Source: Anoxynatronum sibiricum (GTDB taxonomy: Bacteria > Bacillota > Clostridia > Peptostreptococcales > Tindalliaceae). From it: 64,000 nt of DNA. The stretch lies in contig NZ_JBCITM010000003.1 in the NCBI RefSeq assembly GCF_039414295.1, positions 124,001-188,000 of the forward strand. The letters run 5' to 3'. This document shows, piece by piece, positions 16,017-23,333 of this stretch (positions within the stretch are counted from its first letter, which is position 1; every line of letters starts with the position of its first letter). The notes beneath the pieces are model-generated. The model saw nothing but the letters and a program-made list of their open reading frames with translations, was not told the origin of the DNA and did not search any database. The position numbers and the translations under genes are program-made.

Positions 16017-17073
16017 AAAACTGTTTCAAGCGCTTAATGAAGGCAGTGAAGCTGCAATGCTGACAGTGGTGAACAACCTTGATCAACAGGCATCGAAGGT
16101 GACAAAAAAATGTTATGTGAACAAAGAGCATGACAAGGACGAGGATCCTTTTAATGCATTGATTCAGCGGGCGTATGAACAGAGAATGGTGGAAGTCGTT
16201 GATCAGGTCCATCAGACGATCATCATTGAACCGTATTTCCCCGTACCTCAACTGGTGATTCTTGGTGGTGGACATATTGCAAAACCATTGACCACAATGG
16301 CTGCACAAGCAGGCTTTCAAGTCACGGTGGTGGATGATCGTCTTTCTTTTGCCAATCAAAAGAGATTCCCTGAGGCGCAGCAGGTAATCTGCGAAAGCTT
16401 TTCCACCTGCTTTCAGCGGCTGGATATAACTTCAGTCACTTACGTGGTCATTGTCACCAGAGGGCACCGCCATGACCTGGAATGCCTTCGGGCAGTCATT
16501 GACAAAGGACAAGCCTATGTGGGCATGATCGGATCAAAGCGCCGCGTAAAGGGAATACTGGAGGAACTGGAAAGAGAAGGTTACTCCAAAGAATTGCTTG
16601 AGAAGGTGCATACCCCCATTGGTTTGGATATTGGAGCCGTAACACCGGAAGAAATTGCACTATCCATTGCGGCTGAACTGGTGAGCTGCCGCAGGTTAAT
16701 CGTGGAAGGGAGGGAAAAGAAGGCCATTGCCCGCAATCAGACAGAGTATGATCCCCAGGTGGTTAAAACACTCTCACTGAATCAGGGGGAGAAAAAAGCG
16801 GTGGTGACGGTGATCGCTACAAAGGGATCTGTCCCAAGAAAGGCTGGCGCAAAAATGATTGTATTTCCTGACGGCAGCATTGCTGGCAGCATTGGCGGTG
16901 GCTGTAGTGAGAGTCAAGTGATTCAATGGGCAATAGACAGCATGGACAGCCATCAAGTGACCATAAGAACGTTGGATTTAACCGGAGAAATGGCTGAAGA
17001 CATGGGAATGGTTTGTGGAGGCATTATGAGTGTTCTCATTGAACCGTTCGTCACAGAGTCATCAAGAAACTAA
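16000..17073 (+). CDS. xdhC: XdhC-type aldehyde oxidoreductase maturation factor
   Basis: A TTG at 16000, 9 bases after AAAGGAGG, is the likely start and overlaps the previous gene by 17 bases; an ATG at 15973 is in frame but precedes the ribosome site. The 357 residues begin with a poorly conserved CoxI-like part, then a Rossmann domain (VILGGGHIAKPL, TVVDDR, VGMIGSKRR, GLDIGA), and end with a full CoxI-like domain (ATKGSVPRKAGAKM, IGGGCSE, DMGMVCGG). In most XdhC proteins the CoxI domain comes first, so the order here is unusual. XdhC proteins bind Mo cofactor and aid its sulfuration and insertion into xanthine oxidase family enzymes. Confidence 0.88.
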   Translation: MREAYEKLFQALNEGSEAAMLTVVNNLDQQASKVTKKCYVNKEHDKDEDPFNALIQRAYEQRMVEVVDQVHQTIIIEPYFPVPQLVILGGGHIAKPLTTMAAQAGFQVTVVDDRLSFANQKRFPEAQQVICESFSTCFQRLDITSVTYVVIVTRGHRHDLECLRAVIDKGQAYVGMIGSKRRVKGILEELEREGYSKELLEKVHTPIGLDIGAVTPEEIALSIAAELVSCRRLIVEGREKKAIARNQTEYDPQVVKTLSLNQGEKKAVVTVIATKGSVPRKAGAKMIVFPDGSIAGSIGGGCSESQVIQWAIDSMDSHQVTIRTLDLTGEMAEDMGMVCGGIMSVLIEPFVTESSRN

Positions 17074-17079
17074 ATGAAT

Positions 17080-17246
17080 AACAACTCCGATCTTTTAAAC
17101 CTTCCTTTAAAGAGTGGTTTAAAAGGCGATGGGTATCGCCGGAAACAGCGATGCCTCCCAGTGTGGAAAGGAGGGGTAGAGAGCAAGGCTTTTTTGTAAT
17201 GGAAACAGCCTGGCTTTAGGTATCCAGATAGCAGATCTGGAAACGA
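17080..17246 (+). promoter_or_regulatory. Moco riboswitch 2 (before hydrogenase operon)
   Basis: The core is present: AACTCCGA, GATGGGTATCGCCGGAAACAGC, GATGCCTCCC and GTGTGGAAAGGAGG. It starts six bases after the xdhC stop. I see no consensus promoter in front, so it may act on read-through from the long upstream operon as well as on any local start. The terminator after it fits a transcriptional switch. Confidence 0.88.
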
Positions 17247-17248
17247 AG

Positions 17249-17277
17249 ACTCCTCGGATGATTGGGGAGTTTTTTTT
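17249..17277 (+). terminator. Intrinsic terminator of riboswitch 2
   Basis: ACTCCTC pairs with GGGGAGT (one G-T pair) and is followed by eight T. It lies 53 bases before the hydrogenase operon. Confidence 0.85.
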
Positions 17278-17329
17278 ATTGATTCAGGAGTGATAGTTGG
17301 AGAGCATAATCTGAAAGGAAGGTGTATCA

Positions 17330-17863
17330 ATGTCACAGCCAGTTTTACAGACATCAAAAAATCAAGCGGAGGTCGCCAGTTTGCCACAGGAGCATTATGA
17401 AACGTTGGAAACATATATCAATAGTCTGAAAGACAAAAAAGGTTCTTTGATTCATGTGCTGCACAAAGCACAGGAACTGTTCGGCTACCTGCCACCGGAA
17501 GTACAGCTCTTCATAGCCAGAAAGCTTGATATTCCAGGAGCTAAAGTGTTTGGAGTGGTGAGCTTCTATTCCTATTTCACAACAAAGCCAGTTGGAAAAC
17601 ATAAAATCAGCGTATGCATGGGAACGGCCTGTTTCGTGAGGGGAGCAGAAAAAATAGTCGACGCATTTAAAAATGAACTGGGTGTTCAAAATGGTGAAAC
17701 AACACCAGATGGCCTATTCACTCTTAAAGACGTTCGATGCATTGGTGCATGTGGGTTGGCACCAGTCGTATTTCTTGATGATCAGGTGTTTGGGCATGTA
17801 ACGGTGGATGGTGTTAAAGAAATACTAAAAAAATACAGAAAGGGGAATGAAAATGCCTATTAA
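17330..17863 (+). CDS. hndA: NADH dehydrogenase-like 24 kDa subunit (HndA/NuoE type)
   Basis: The 177 residues have the N-terminal helical region of NuoE and a thioredoxin-like [2Fe-2S] domain with CMGTACFVRG and CIGACGLAPV, four Cys in the expected spacing. It is the first gene of an HndABCD set that couples NAD(P)H and ferredoxin to hydrogen. AAAGGAAGG precedes the ATG. Its stop overlaps the next start region. A Moco riboswitch lies directly upstream. Confidence 0.92.
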   Translation: MSQPVLQTSKNQAEVASLPQEHYETLETYINSLKDKKGSLIHVLHKAQELFGYLPPEVQLFIARKLDIPGAKVFGVVSFYSYFTTKPVGKHKISVCMGTACFVRGAEKIVDAFKNELGVQNGETTPDGLFTLKDVRCIGACGLAPVVFLDDQVFGHVTVDGVKEILKKYRKGNENAY

Positions 17864-18245
17864 ATCATTGGAAGAACTGATCAAGATCAGAGAAAATGCA
17901 CAAAAAAAAGTGAATTTGCGGGAAGGCACTGATCATACAGAGGCAATCACTGAGCTGATGGTGGGTATGGCAACTTGTGGCATTGCTGCTGGTGCCCGTG
18001 AAACGTTGCGGGCATTGTTGGACGAAATTGAAGCACAGTCTCTGGAAAACATCAGGGTGGTGCAGGTGGGGTGTCTGGGCTACTGTCACTCTGAACCAAT
18101 TGTTCAGGTTAACAGACCAGGTGAAGAGCCCATCCTATATGGCAAGGTGGATGCTGAACGGGCAAAGGAAATTATTCAGAAGCATATTATGAAAAATGAA
18201 TTTATAGATAATGCAATTTTGATGAACACATTCAACAAAGCATAA
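17853..18245 (+). CDS. hndB: Thioredoxin-like [2Fe-2S] subunit (HndB type)
   Basis: The 130 residues carry ATCGIAAGA and VGCLGYCHSEP, the [2Fe-2S] thioredoxin-like cysteines of HndB. The ATG at 17853 is 7 bases after AAAGGGG, whereas the ATG at 17847 is too close. It overlaps the hndA end by 11 bases, so translation is coupled. Confidence 0.88.
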   Translation: MPIKSLEELIKIRENAQKKVNLREGTDHTEAITELMVGMATCGIAAGARETLRALLDEIEAQSLENIRVVQVGCLGYCHSEPIVQVNRPGEEPILYGKVDAERAKEIIQKHIMKNEFIDNAILMNTFNKA

Positions 18246-18267
18246 TTAGTCGATGAGGAGGGTTAAG

Positions 18268-20061
18268 ATGGAGCGGGTAAGAAGTCACGTCATGGTCTGT
18301 GGAGGAACGGGATGCGTTTCTTGCGGATCTGAAGAAATCATCGAAGCGTTGAACATTGAGCTGCAAAAAGCGCATTATGATCAGGAAATTAGTGTTGTCA
18401 GAACAGGTTGCTTTGGGTTTTGTGGTCAGGGTCCTATTGTTAAAATACATCCAGATAATGTGTTTTATGTAAAAGTCAGCAAGGAGGACGCTTCTGAAAT
18501 TGTTCAGGAACACATCGTCAAGGGGCGTGTGGTCTCCCGATTGCTGTTCGTAGACCCTGAAGATCATCAAAAACTGGACAAACATGATCAGATGGCCTTC
18601 TATAAGAAGCAGTACCGTATTGCGTTGAGAAACTGTGGCTTGATTAATCCGGACGATATCAATGAATATATTGCCTTCAGAGGCTACGAAGCATTGGCAA
18701 GAGTGCTCATGGACTTGTCGCCTCTTGAGGTGGCAGGGATCATCAAGGAAGCAGGGCTCCGGGGACGCGGCGGTGGTGGCTTTCCAACTGGACTTAAATG
18801 GGAGTTGACACTGAAGTCGCCCGGTGATGAAAAGTATATGATTTGCAACGCCGACGAAGGTGACCCGGGGGCCTTTATGGATCGATCCATTTTAGAGGGT
18901 GATCCTCACTCGGTTATTGAAGCCATGACCATCGGAGGGTATGCCACTGGTGCGAACACGGGCATTGTGTATATTCGAGCAGAGTACCCCCTTGCCATTA
19001 AACGGCTGCAAAGTGCCATAGAGCAGGCGAGAGAAATGGGATTCCTTGGAAAAGACATCTTCAGCTCAGGATTTGATTTTGATATCCAAGTCAAGCTGGG
19101 AGCCGGCGCCTTTGTTTGTGGTGAAGAAACGGCCCTTATTCATTCTGTGGAAGGTGCCAGGGGAGAACCTACAAAAAAACCACCGTTCCCATCAGAATCT
19201 GGCTACCTGGGAAAACCCACCACTGTGAATAATGTGGAAACTTTTGCTAACGTCCCTTCCATTATCCTTAATGGAGCGGAGTGGTTCAAAGGTATTGGAA
19301 CAGAAACATCCAAAGGAACAAAAGTTTTTGCTCTCGCCGGTAACGTCAACAATGTGGGGCTGGTAGAAGTACCCATGGGAACAACCCTGCGAGAAATCAT
19401 CTTTGATATCGGTGGCGGAATTGTTGATAATAAAGGGTTTAAAGCGGTACAAACTGGTGGACCTTCCGGAGGTGTGATCACTCAAGCAGATCTGGATACG
19501 CCCATTGATTACGAGTCATTAAAAGGCATTGGTTCCATGATGGGATCCGGAGGAATGATTGTCATGGATGATGCCACCTGTATGGTCAATATTGCCAAAT
19601 TCTACCTTGAGTTCACACAGGATGAATCGTGTGGAAAATGTACCCCCTGTCGCGTGGGAACAAAAAGGATGTTTGAAATCCTTGAAAAAATCACCAAGGG
19701 AAAAGGAACGGAAGATGATTTGATTCATCTGGAAGAGTTGGCTGCCATGATTAAAGATGCAGCGCTTTGTGGGCTGGGTCAGACAGCCCCTAATCCAGTG
19801 CTCTCCACGCTTCATTACTTCAGAAATGAGTATGAAGATCATGTACTGCATAAACATTGCACTGCGGGTGAGTGCAAGGCTTTGGTCAAATATAGCATCG
19901 ACCCTGAAAAGTGCATCGGCTGCACAGCTTGTGTAAGAGCCTGTCCAGTCAATTGCATCGAAGGTGCTGTTAAAAAGGTGCACGTGATCAGATCGGCAGA
20001 TTGCATTTCGTGTGGTGCTTGCTTGCGCGCATGTAAATTTGATGCAGTTATTAAACCTTAG
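18268..20061 (+). CDS. hndC: NADH-binding flavoprotein subunit (HndC/NuoF type)
   Basis: The 597 residues comprise an N-terminal [2Fe-2S] thioredoxin-like domain (CGGTGCVSCGS, CFGFCGQGP), the NADH and FMN domain (GLRGRGGGGFPTGLKW, NADEGDPGAF), the [4Fe-4S] site SCGKCTPCRVG with a later Cys, and a C-terminal pair of 4Fe-4S motifs (CIGCTACVRACP, CISCGACLRAC). This is the NAD(P)-reactive subunit of electron-bifurcating or NADP-reducing [FeFe] hydrogenases. The ATG at 18268 follows GAGGAGGG; an earlier ATG at 18253 does not. Confidence 0.93.
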   Translation: MERVRSHVMVCGGTGCVSCGSEEIIEALNIELQKAHYDQEISVVRTGCFGFCGQGPIVKIHPDNVFYVKVSKEDASEIVQEHIVKGRVVSRLLFVDPEDHQKLDKHDQMAFYKKQYRIALRNCGLINPDDINEYIAFRGYEALARVLMDLSPLEVAGIIKEAGLRGRGGGGFPTGLKWELTLKSPGDEKYMICNADEGDPGAFMDRSILEGDPHSVIEAMTIGGYATGANTGIVYIRAEYPLAIKRLQSAIEQAREMGFLGKDIFSSGFDFDIQVKLGAGAFVCGEETALIHSVEGARGEPTKKPPFPSESGYLGKPTTVNNVETFANVPSIILNGAEWFKGIGTETSKGTKVFALAGNVNNVGLVEVPMGTTLREIIFDIGGGIVDNKGFKAVQTGGPSGGVITQADLDTPIDYESLKGIGSMMGSGGMIVMDDATCMVNIAKFYLEFTQDESCGKCTPCRVGTKRMFEILEKITKGKGTEDDLIHLEELAAMIKDAALCGLGQTAPNPVLSTLHYFRNEYEDHVLHKHCTAGECKALVKYSIDPEKCIGCTACVRACPVNCIEGAVKKVHVIRSADCISCGACLRACKFDAVIKP

Positions 20062-20076
20062 GAAGAGGTGGATCAA

Positions 20077-21819
20077 GTGGATATGATTAATGTAACCATC
20101 AACGGCTGTCACATTCAAGTGCCGAAAGAAACGACGATATTGGAAGCTGCTGAGAAGTGTGGCGCACACATTCCGACACTATGTCACATGAACCTTGGTG
20201 AGTTGGGTATTGTCAACCAGTCTTCATCCTGTCGGGTGTGCATGGTTGAAGTGGCAGGACGCCCGGCGCTGGTACCTTCCTGTTCAGAAAAGGTGACAGA
20301 AGGAATGGTCATCACGACAGATTCTCTGAGATCTATCACGGCGCGTCGCATGTCGGTGGAGTTGCTTTTATCGAATCACCCCAAGGAATGTCTAACCTGT
20401 GCCAAAAATCTGGAGTGCGAACTGCAGAGTCTGGCCCAGGAGTTGGGGATAAGAGAAATAAAATGGGAAGGTGAACGATTGGACTACCCGAAAGATCAGT
20501 CCAGCTACTCGCTGGTAAAAGATCCCAACAAATGTGTGATGTGTCGTCGTTGTGAAACCATGTGCAACGATGTGCAAACCTGTGGCATCTTATCAGCGGT
20601 AAATCGGGGTTTTGGAGCTTTTGTGGGGCCTGCTTTCAACATGGACATGGCTGACACATCCTGCACATTTTGTGGTCAATGCGTTGCCGTTTGCCCAACT
20701 GCAGCCCTAACAGAAGTGAACAACACCCATTTAGTATGGAGAGAGCTTAACAACAAAAATCGCCATGTTGTAGTTCAGGTGGCACCGGCCATTCGCGTCG
20801 CAATTGGTGAAATGTTTCATATGGCGCCGGGAGAAATAACGACGGGAAAAATTGCAGCAGCACTAAGGAGACTAGGATTTGATGGGGTTTTTGATACCGA
20901 CTTTGCGGCAGATTTAACGATCATGGAAGAAGCATCTGAACTGGTTCATCGCATTCAGCATCAGGGTACGCTGCCAATGCTTACCAGCTGTTGTCCGGCC
21001 TGGGTCAAGTTTTTTGAACATCAGTTTCCAGACATGCTGGATATTCCATCGACCTGTAAATCTCCTCAGGTAATGTTTGGAGCCATCGCCAAAACTTACT
21101 ATGCAGAGAAAAAACAAATTAATCCTCACGACATCACGGTTGTTTCCATTATGCCCTGCTTGGCAAAAAAAGCGGAGGCAAAAAGGCCTGAGTTTACAAA
21201 AGAGGAAGATTCCAATGTGGATATCGTCATTACGACAAGAGAATTTGCCCAAATGATGAAAGAAGCGGGAATAGATTTTGCCAATCTTGAGGATCAACCT
21301 TTTGATTCGATGATGGGTGAAAGCACAGGTGCTTCAGTTATTTTTGGAACAACAGGCGGAGTCATCGAGGCAGCAGCCAGAACGGCTTATGAATGGATCA
21401 CAGGTGATACACTTGAAAATGTTGAATTCAAAGCATTGAGAGGGCTTGAAGGAATTCGGGAGGCAACGATTACCATTGGTGACATGGATCTAAGGATTGG
21501 AATTGCTCATGAGTTGGGAAATGCTCGAAAGTTGTTGGAAGATATCAGGGATGGCAAGTCCAGTTTTCATGCCATTGAGATCATGGCATGTCCAGGAGGG
21601 TGCATTGGCGGAGGAGGCCAGCCATATCACCATGGTAACATGGAAATTATTAAAAAACGCCAGGAGGCAATTTATCGGGAGGATCAGGGAAAGGCAAAGC
21701 GAAAATCCCATGAGAATGAAGAAGTGCTTCGACTTTATGAGGAGTATTTAGGGAAACCTTATGGCGAAAAAGCACATGACTTGCTGCACACCCACTATAT
21801 TGCCAGAGAAAAAATTTAA
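20077..21819 (+). CDS. hndD: [FeFe] hydrogenase catalytic subunit (HndD/HydA type)
   Basis: The 580 residues hold an N-terminal [2Fe-2S] domain (CHMNLGELG..C..C), a His-type 4Fe-4S site (HPKECLTC), a two-cluster ferredoxin region (CVMCRRCETMC, CTFCGQCVAVCP), and a complete H-cluster site: TSCCPAW, MPCLAKKAE and MACPGGCIGGGGQP. All known catalytic residues appear. A small SSU-like tail (EEYLGKPYGEKAHDLLHTHY) closes the protein. It should make or use hydrogen in the cytoplasm as part of the tetramer encoded here. The start is GTG 20077 or ATG 20083 after AGAGG. Confidence 0.95.
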   Translation: MDMINVTINGCHIQVPKETTILEAAEKCGAHIPTLCHMNLGELGIVNQSSSCRVCMVEVAGRPALVPSCSEKVTEGMVITTDSLRSITARRMSVELLLSNHPKECLTCAKNLECELQSLAQELGIREIKWEGERLDYPKDQSSYSLVKDPNKCVMCRRCETMCNDVQTCGILSAVNRGFGAFVGPAFNMDMADTSCTFCGQCVAVCPTAALTEVNNTHLVWRELNNKNRHVVVQVAPAIRVAIGEMFHMAPGEITTGKIAAALRRLGFDGVFDTDFAADLTIMEEASELVHRIQHQGTLPMLTSCCPAWVKFFEHQFPDMLDIPSTCKSPQVMFGAIAKTYYAEKKQINPHDITVVSIMPCLAKKAEAKRPEFTKEEDSNVDIVITTREFAQMMKEAGIDFANLEDQPFDSMMGESTGASVIFGTTGGVIEAAARTAYEWITGDTLENVEFKALRGLEGIREATITIGDMDLRIGIAHELGNARKLLEDIRDGKSSFHAIEIMACPGGCIGGGGQPYHHGNMEIIKKRQEAIYREDQGKAKRKSHENEEVLRLYEEYLGKPYGEKAHDLLHTHYIAREKI

Positions 21820-21914
21820 TTAAAGGGCTGTGATGCTTATGGGATATATCATAGATGGTTTGACTTTCATTAACAACAATCCATTTTAATCAGTTGGATT
21901 AGAAAACAAATACC

Positions 21915-21943
21915 TTGACAATAATATCACAACAGATTATAAT
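21915..21943 (+). promoter_or_regulatory. Consensus promoter before Moco riboswitch 3
   Basis: A perfect TTGACA (21915-21920) and TATAAT (21938-21943) are 17 bases apart, just upstream of the aptamer. Confidence 0.88.
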
Positions 21944-21954
21944 GATTAAGACAA

Positions 21955-22100
21955 CTTAATAACTCCGAGTCTTTTTCTCTACCGGTACGCTCATCTCGTA
22001 CCCATGAGAAACTGGCCTGTAGGGTATTAGTGGAAACGCTGGCACCTCCCATTGTGGAAAGGAGATGAACCGAACGTCAGGATGATTTTCTTGTCGTGTT
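21955..22100 (+). promoter_or_regulatory. Moco riboswitch 3 (before kinase-like gene)
   Basis: The core reads ACTCCGAG, CCTGTAGGGTATTAGTGG, AAACGCTGGCACCTCCC and TTGTGGAAAGGAG. The variable arm is longer than in copy 1. A terminator follows directly, and then a second structured leader before the gene at 22319. Confidence 0.9.
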
Positions 22101-22101
22101 C

Positions 22102-22130
22102 AAGGTGCCTTCTCTTAGGCACCTTTTTTT
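22102..22130 (+). terminator. Intrinsic terminator of riboswitch 3
   Basis: AAGGTGCC and GGCACCTT flank a short loop and run into seven T. Confidence 0.9.
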
Positions 22131-22136
22131 CTTTCT

Positions 22137-22290
22137 GCCGGCGAAAACTCGGAACTGGACCCAGTGACCTTCCTTAGCCGTGGAGTCGCACACACTTCTT
22201 CGGCTCAGGTTCCTTGCCGGTCCTGCAACAACGCAAAGAATGTCTCCCCAAGATCATTTCTTGAATTGTCAAGCAGGATCGGCTTTTTTT
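22137..22290 (+). promoter_or_regulatory. Unassigned structured leader RNA with a second terminator
   Basis: Nested stems can form: CCGGC (22138-22142) with GCCGG (22216-22220), GGAAC (22151-22155) with GTTCC (22209-22213), and AGCCG (22176-22180) with CGGCT (22201-22205). A 10-base stem CCGGTCCTGC (22217-22226) with GCAGGATCGG (22273-22282, one G-T pair) is followed by seven T and forms a terminator. The terminator and the closing stem share bases 22217-22220, so the two folds exclude each other, as in a riboswitch. I do not recognise the class. It also lies in a GC-richer patch than its surroundings. Confidence 0.55.
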
Positions 22291-22318
22291 AGTTAGGTTT
22301 TGAAGGAGTGGTGTTGAC

Positions 22319-23029
22319 TTGATACTGAGCAATCATTTCTGGCAAAAACATGATGAGGCGGTTTTTGAGAGAATCAAAACATTTAAAAGCAAAAAAAATG
22401 AGGTGTGGCTGATAAAGGCCAGGAAAAGTGATGGGACGCCTCAACAATATGTCTTGAAGGCCTATCAAGATCATAAACGCCTTGTGAAGGAAATGGAAAT
22501 GATAACGGCACTGCATCGGCAGGGACTTGAAGTGCCTGCTGTTTATGAGCAGCAAGGCAGCTATTTGCTGATGGAATACATCGACGGAATTACTCTCTGT
22601 GAGGCATTTGAAAAACAGGAATGCAAATGGACAGAGGGTGATCATCTGCCAGAGTCTACAATGGAAATAATAGGATTGTTGACTGGCTGGCTGGAAAGGT
22701 TCTATCAGATAACGAAGGAGCTTGAGGGTAAGAGAATGATCATGGCTGATGTCAATCTGCGAAATTTTTTATGGACTGACACCGTTTTCGGGGTTGATTT
22801 TGAAGATTGCAGAGAAGGTAGATATGAAGAAGATGCAGGAAAAATATGCGCTTATGTCTACACCTATAGCCCAATGGCGACTCCTTTTAAAAAGCAGCTG
22901 GTAAATGCATTTGCGGATACATTTGTGAAGGAGCTGCTTCTTGAAGGAAGTTTGATCTACCACTACATGGATCGGGAACTGAAGATGATGGAAAGAAGAA
23001 GAAAAATGGCTATTCCCCATTTCAAATAA
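22319..23029 (+). CDS. Kinase-like (small-molecule phosphotransferase fold) protein
   Basis: The TTG at 22319 sits 10 bases after AAGGAG. The 236 residues resemble protein-kinase-like small-molecule kinases: YVLKAY holds a likely ATP-anchoring Lys near residue 43, LLMEYIDG is the hinge, ADVNLRNFLW gives the catalytic Asp and following Asn, and VDFEDCREG the metal-binding Asp. The substrate is unknown. It stands alone on its transcript behind a Moco riboswitch and a second structured leader, so its activity should relate to Mo or W cofactor status. A sugar, pterin or lipid substrate are all possible. Confidence 0.65.
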   Translation: MILSNHFWQKHDEAVFERIKTFKSKKNEVWLIKARKSDGTPQQYVLKAYQDHKRLVKEMEMITALHRQGLEVPAVYEQQGSYLLMEYIDGITLCEAFEKQECKWTEGDHLPESTMEIIGLLTGWLERFYQITKELEGKRMIMADVNLRNFLWTDTVFGVDFEDCREGRYEEDAGKICAYVYTYSPMATPFKKQLVNAFADTFVKELLLEGSLIYHYMDRELKMMERRRKMAIPHFK

Positions 23030-23060
23030 AACAGCTCTTCTTGAGAGTGTTTTTATGCTG

Positions 23061-23121
23061 GTAATGCGATAAAACGAAACCCTGGCTGAAGAACAGCTAG
23101 GGTTTCGTTTTATCGCATTAC
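23061..23121. terminator. Long bidirectional hairpin between convergent genes
   Basis: Bases 23061-23088 pair with 23094-23121 to give a 28-base-pair stem with a single G-T pair and a five-base loop. The arms contain AAAACGAAACCC and its complement, so both directions end in a T-rich run. The stem includes the stop codon of the molbindin gene on the minus strand. Confidence 0.85.
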
Positions 23122-23327
23122 TCTTTCCCAAACATGACCGAAGTGGCTTTGATAATGGCTACCAACTCATCGCCCACCTGAATGTTCATTGATTCCGCTG
23201 CCCCTTTGGTGATTAGTCCGGTGACGATCATGCCTTCAGCAATTTCAAGTTGCACTTCGGAACTGGTGACGCCATGCACCACTTTGACCACTTTTCCTTT
23301 AAGCTGATTTCTTCCGGTTATTTGCAT
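23118..23327 (-). CDS. Molbindin (single TOBE/Mop domain)
   Basis: The 69-residue protein is a single Mop/TOBE domain: MQITGRNQLKGKVVKVVHG at the start and GDELVAIIKATSVMFGK at the end match molbindins that bind molybdate or tungstate in the cytoplasm. It follows the MOT1-type transporter gene by six bases and so shares its transcript. It may buffer the imported oxyanion. Confidence 0.9.
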   Translation of the reverse strand: MQITGRNQLKGKVVKVVHGVTSSEVQLEIAEGMIVTGLITKGAAESMNIQVGDELVAIIKATSVMFGKE

Positions 23328-23333
23328 TTTTAC

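Noticed and set aside
19519..20169. Minus-strand frame of 216 residues opposite hndC
   Set aside because: Antisense to conserved FeS motifs of the hydrogenase subunit.
22137..22290. tRNA, cobalamin riboswitch or T-box in the region after riboswitch 3
   Set aside because: No T-arm, B12 box or T-box sequence is present on either strand, although parts of the reverse strand look superficially B12-like.
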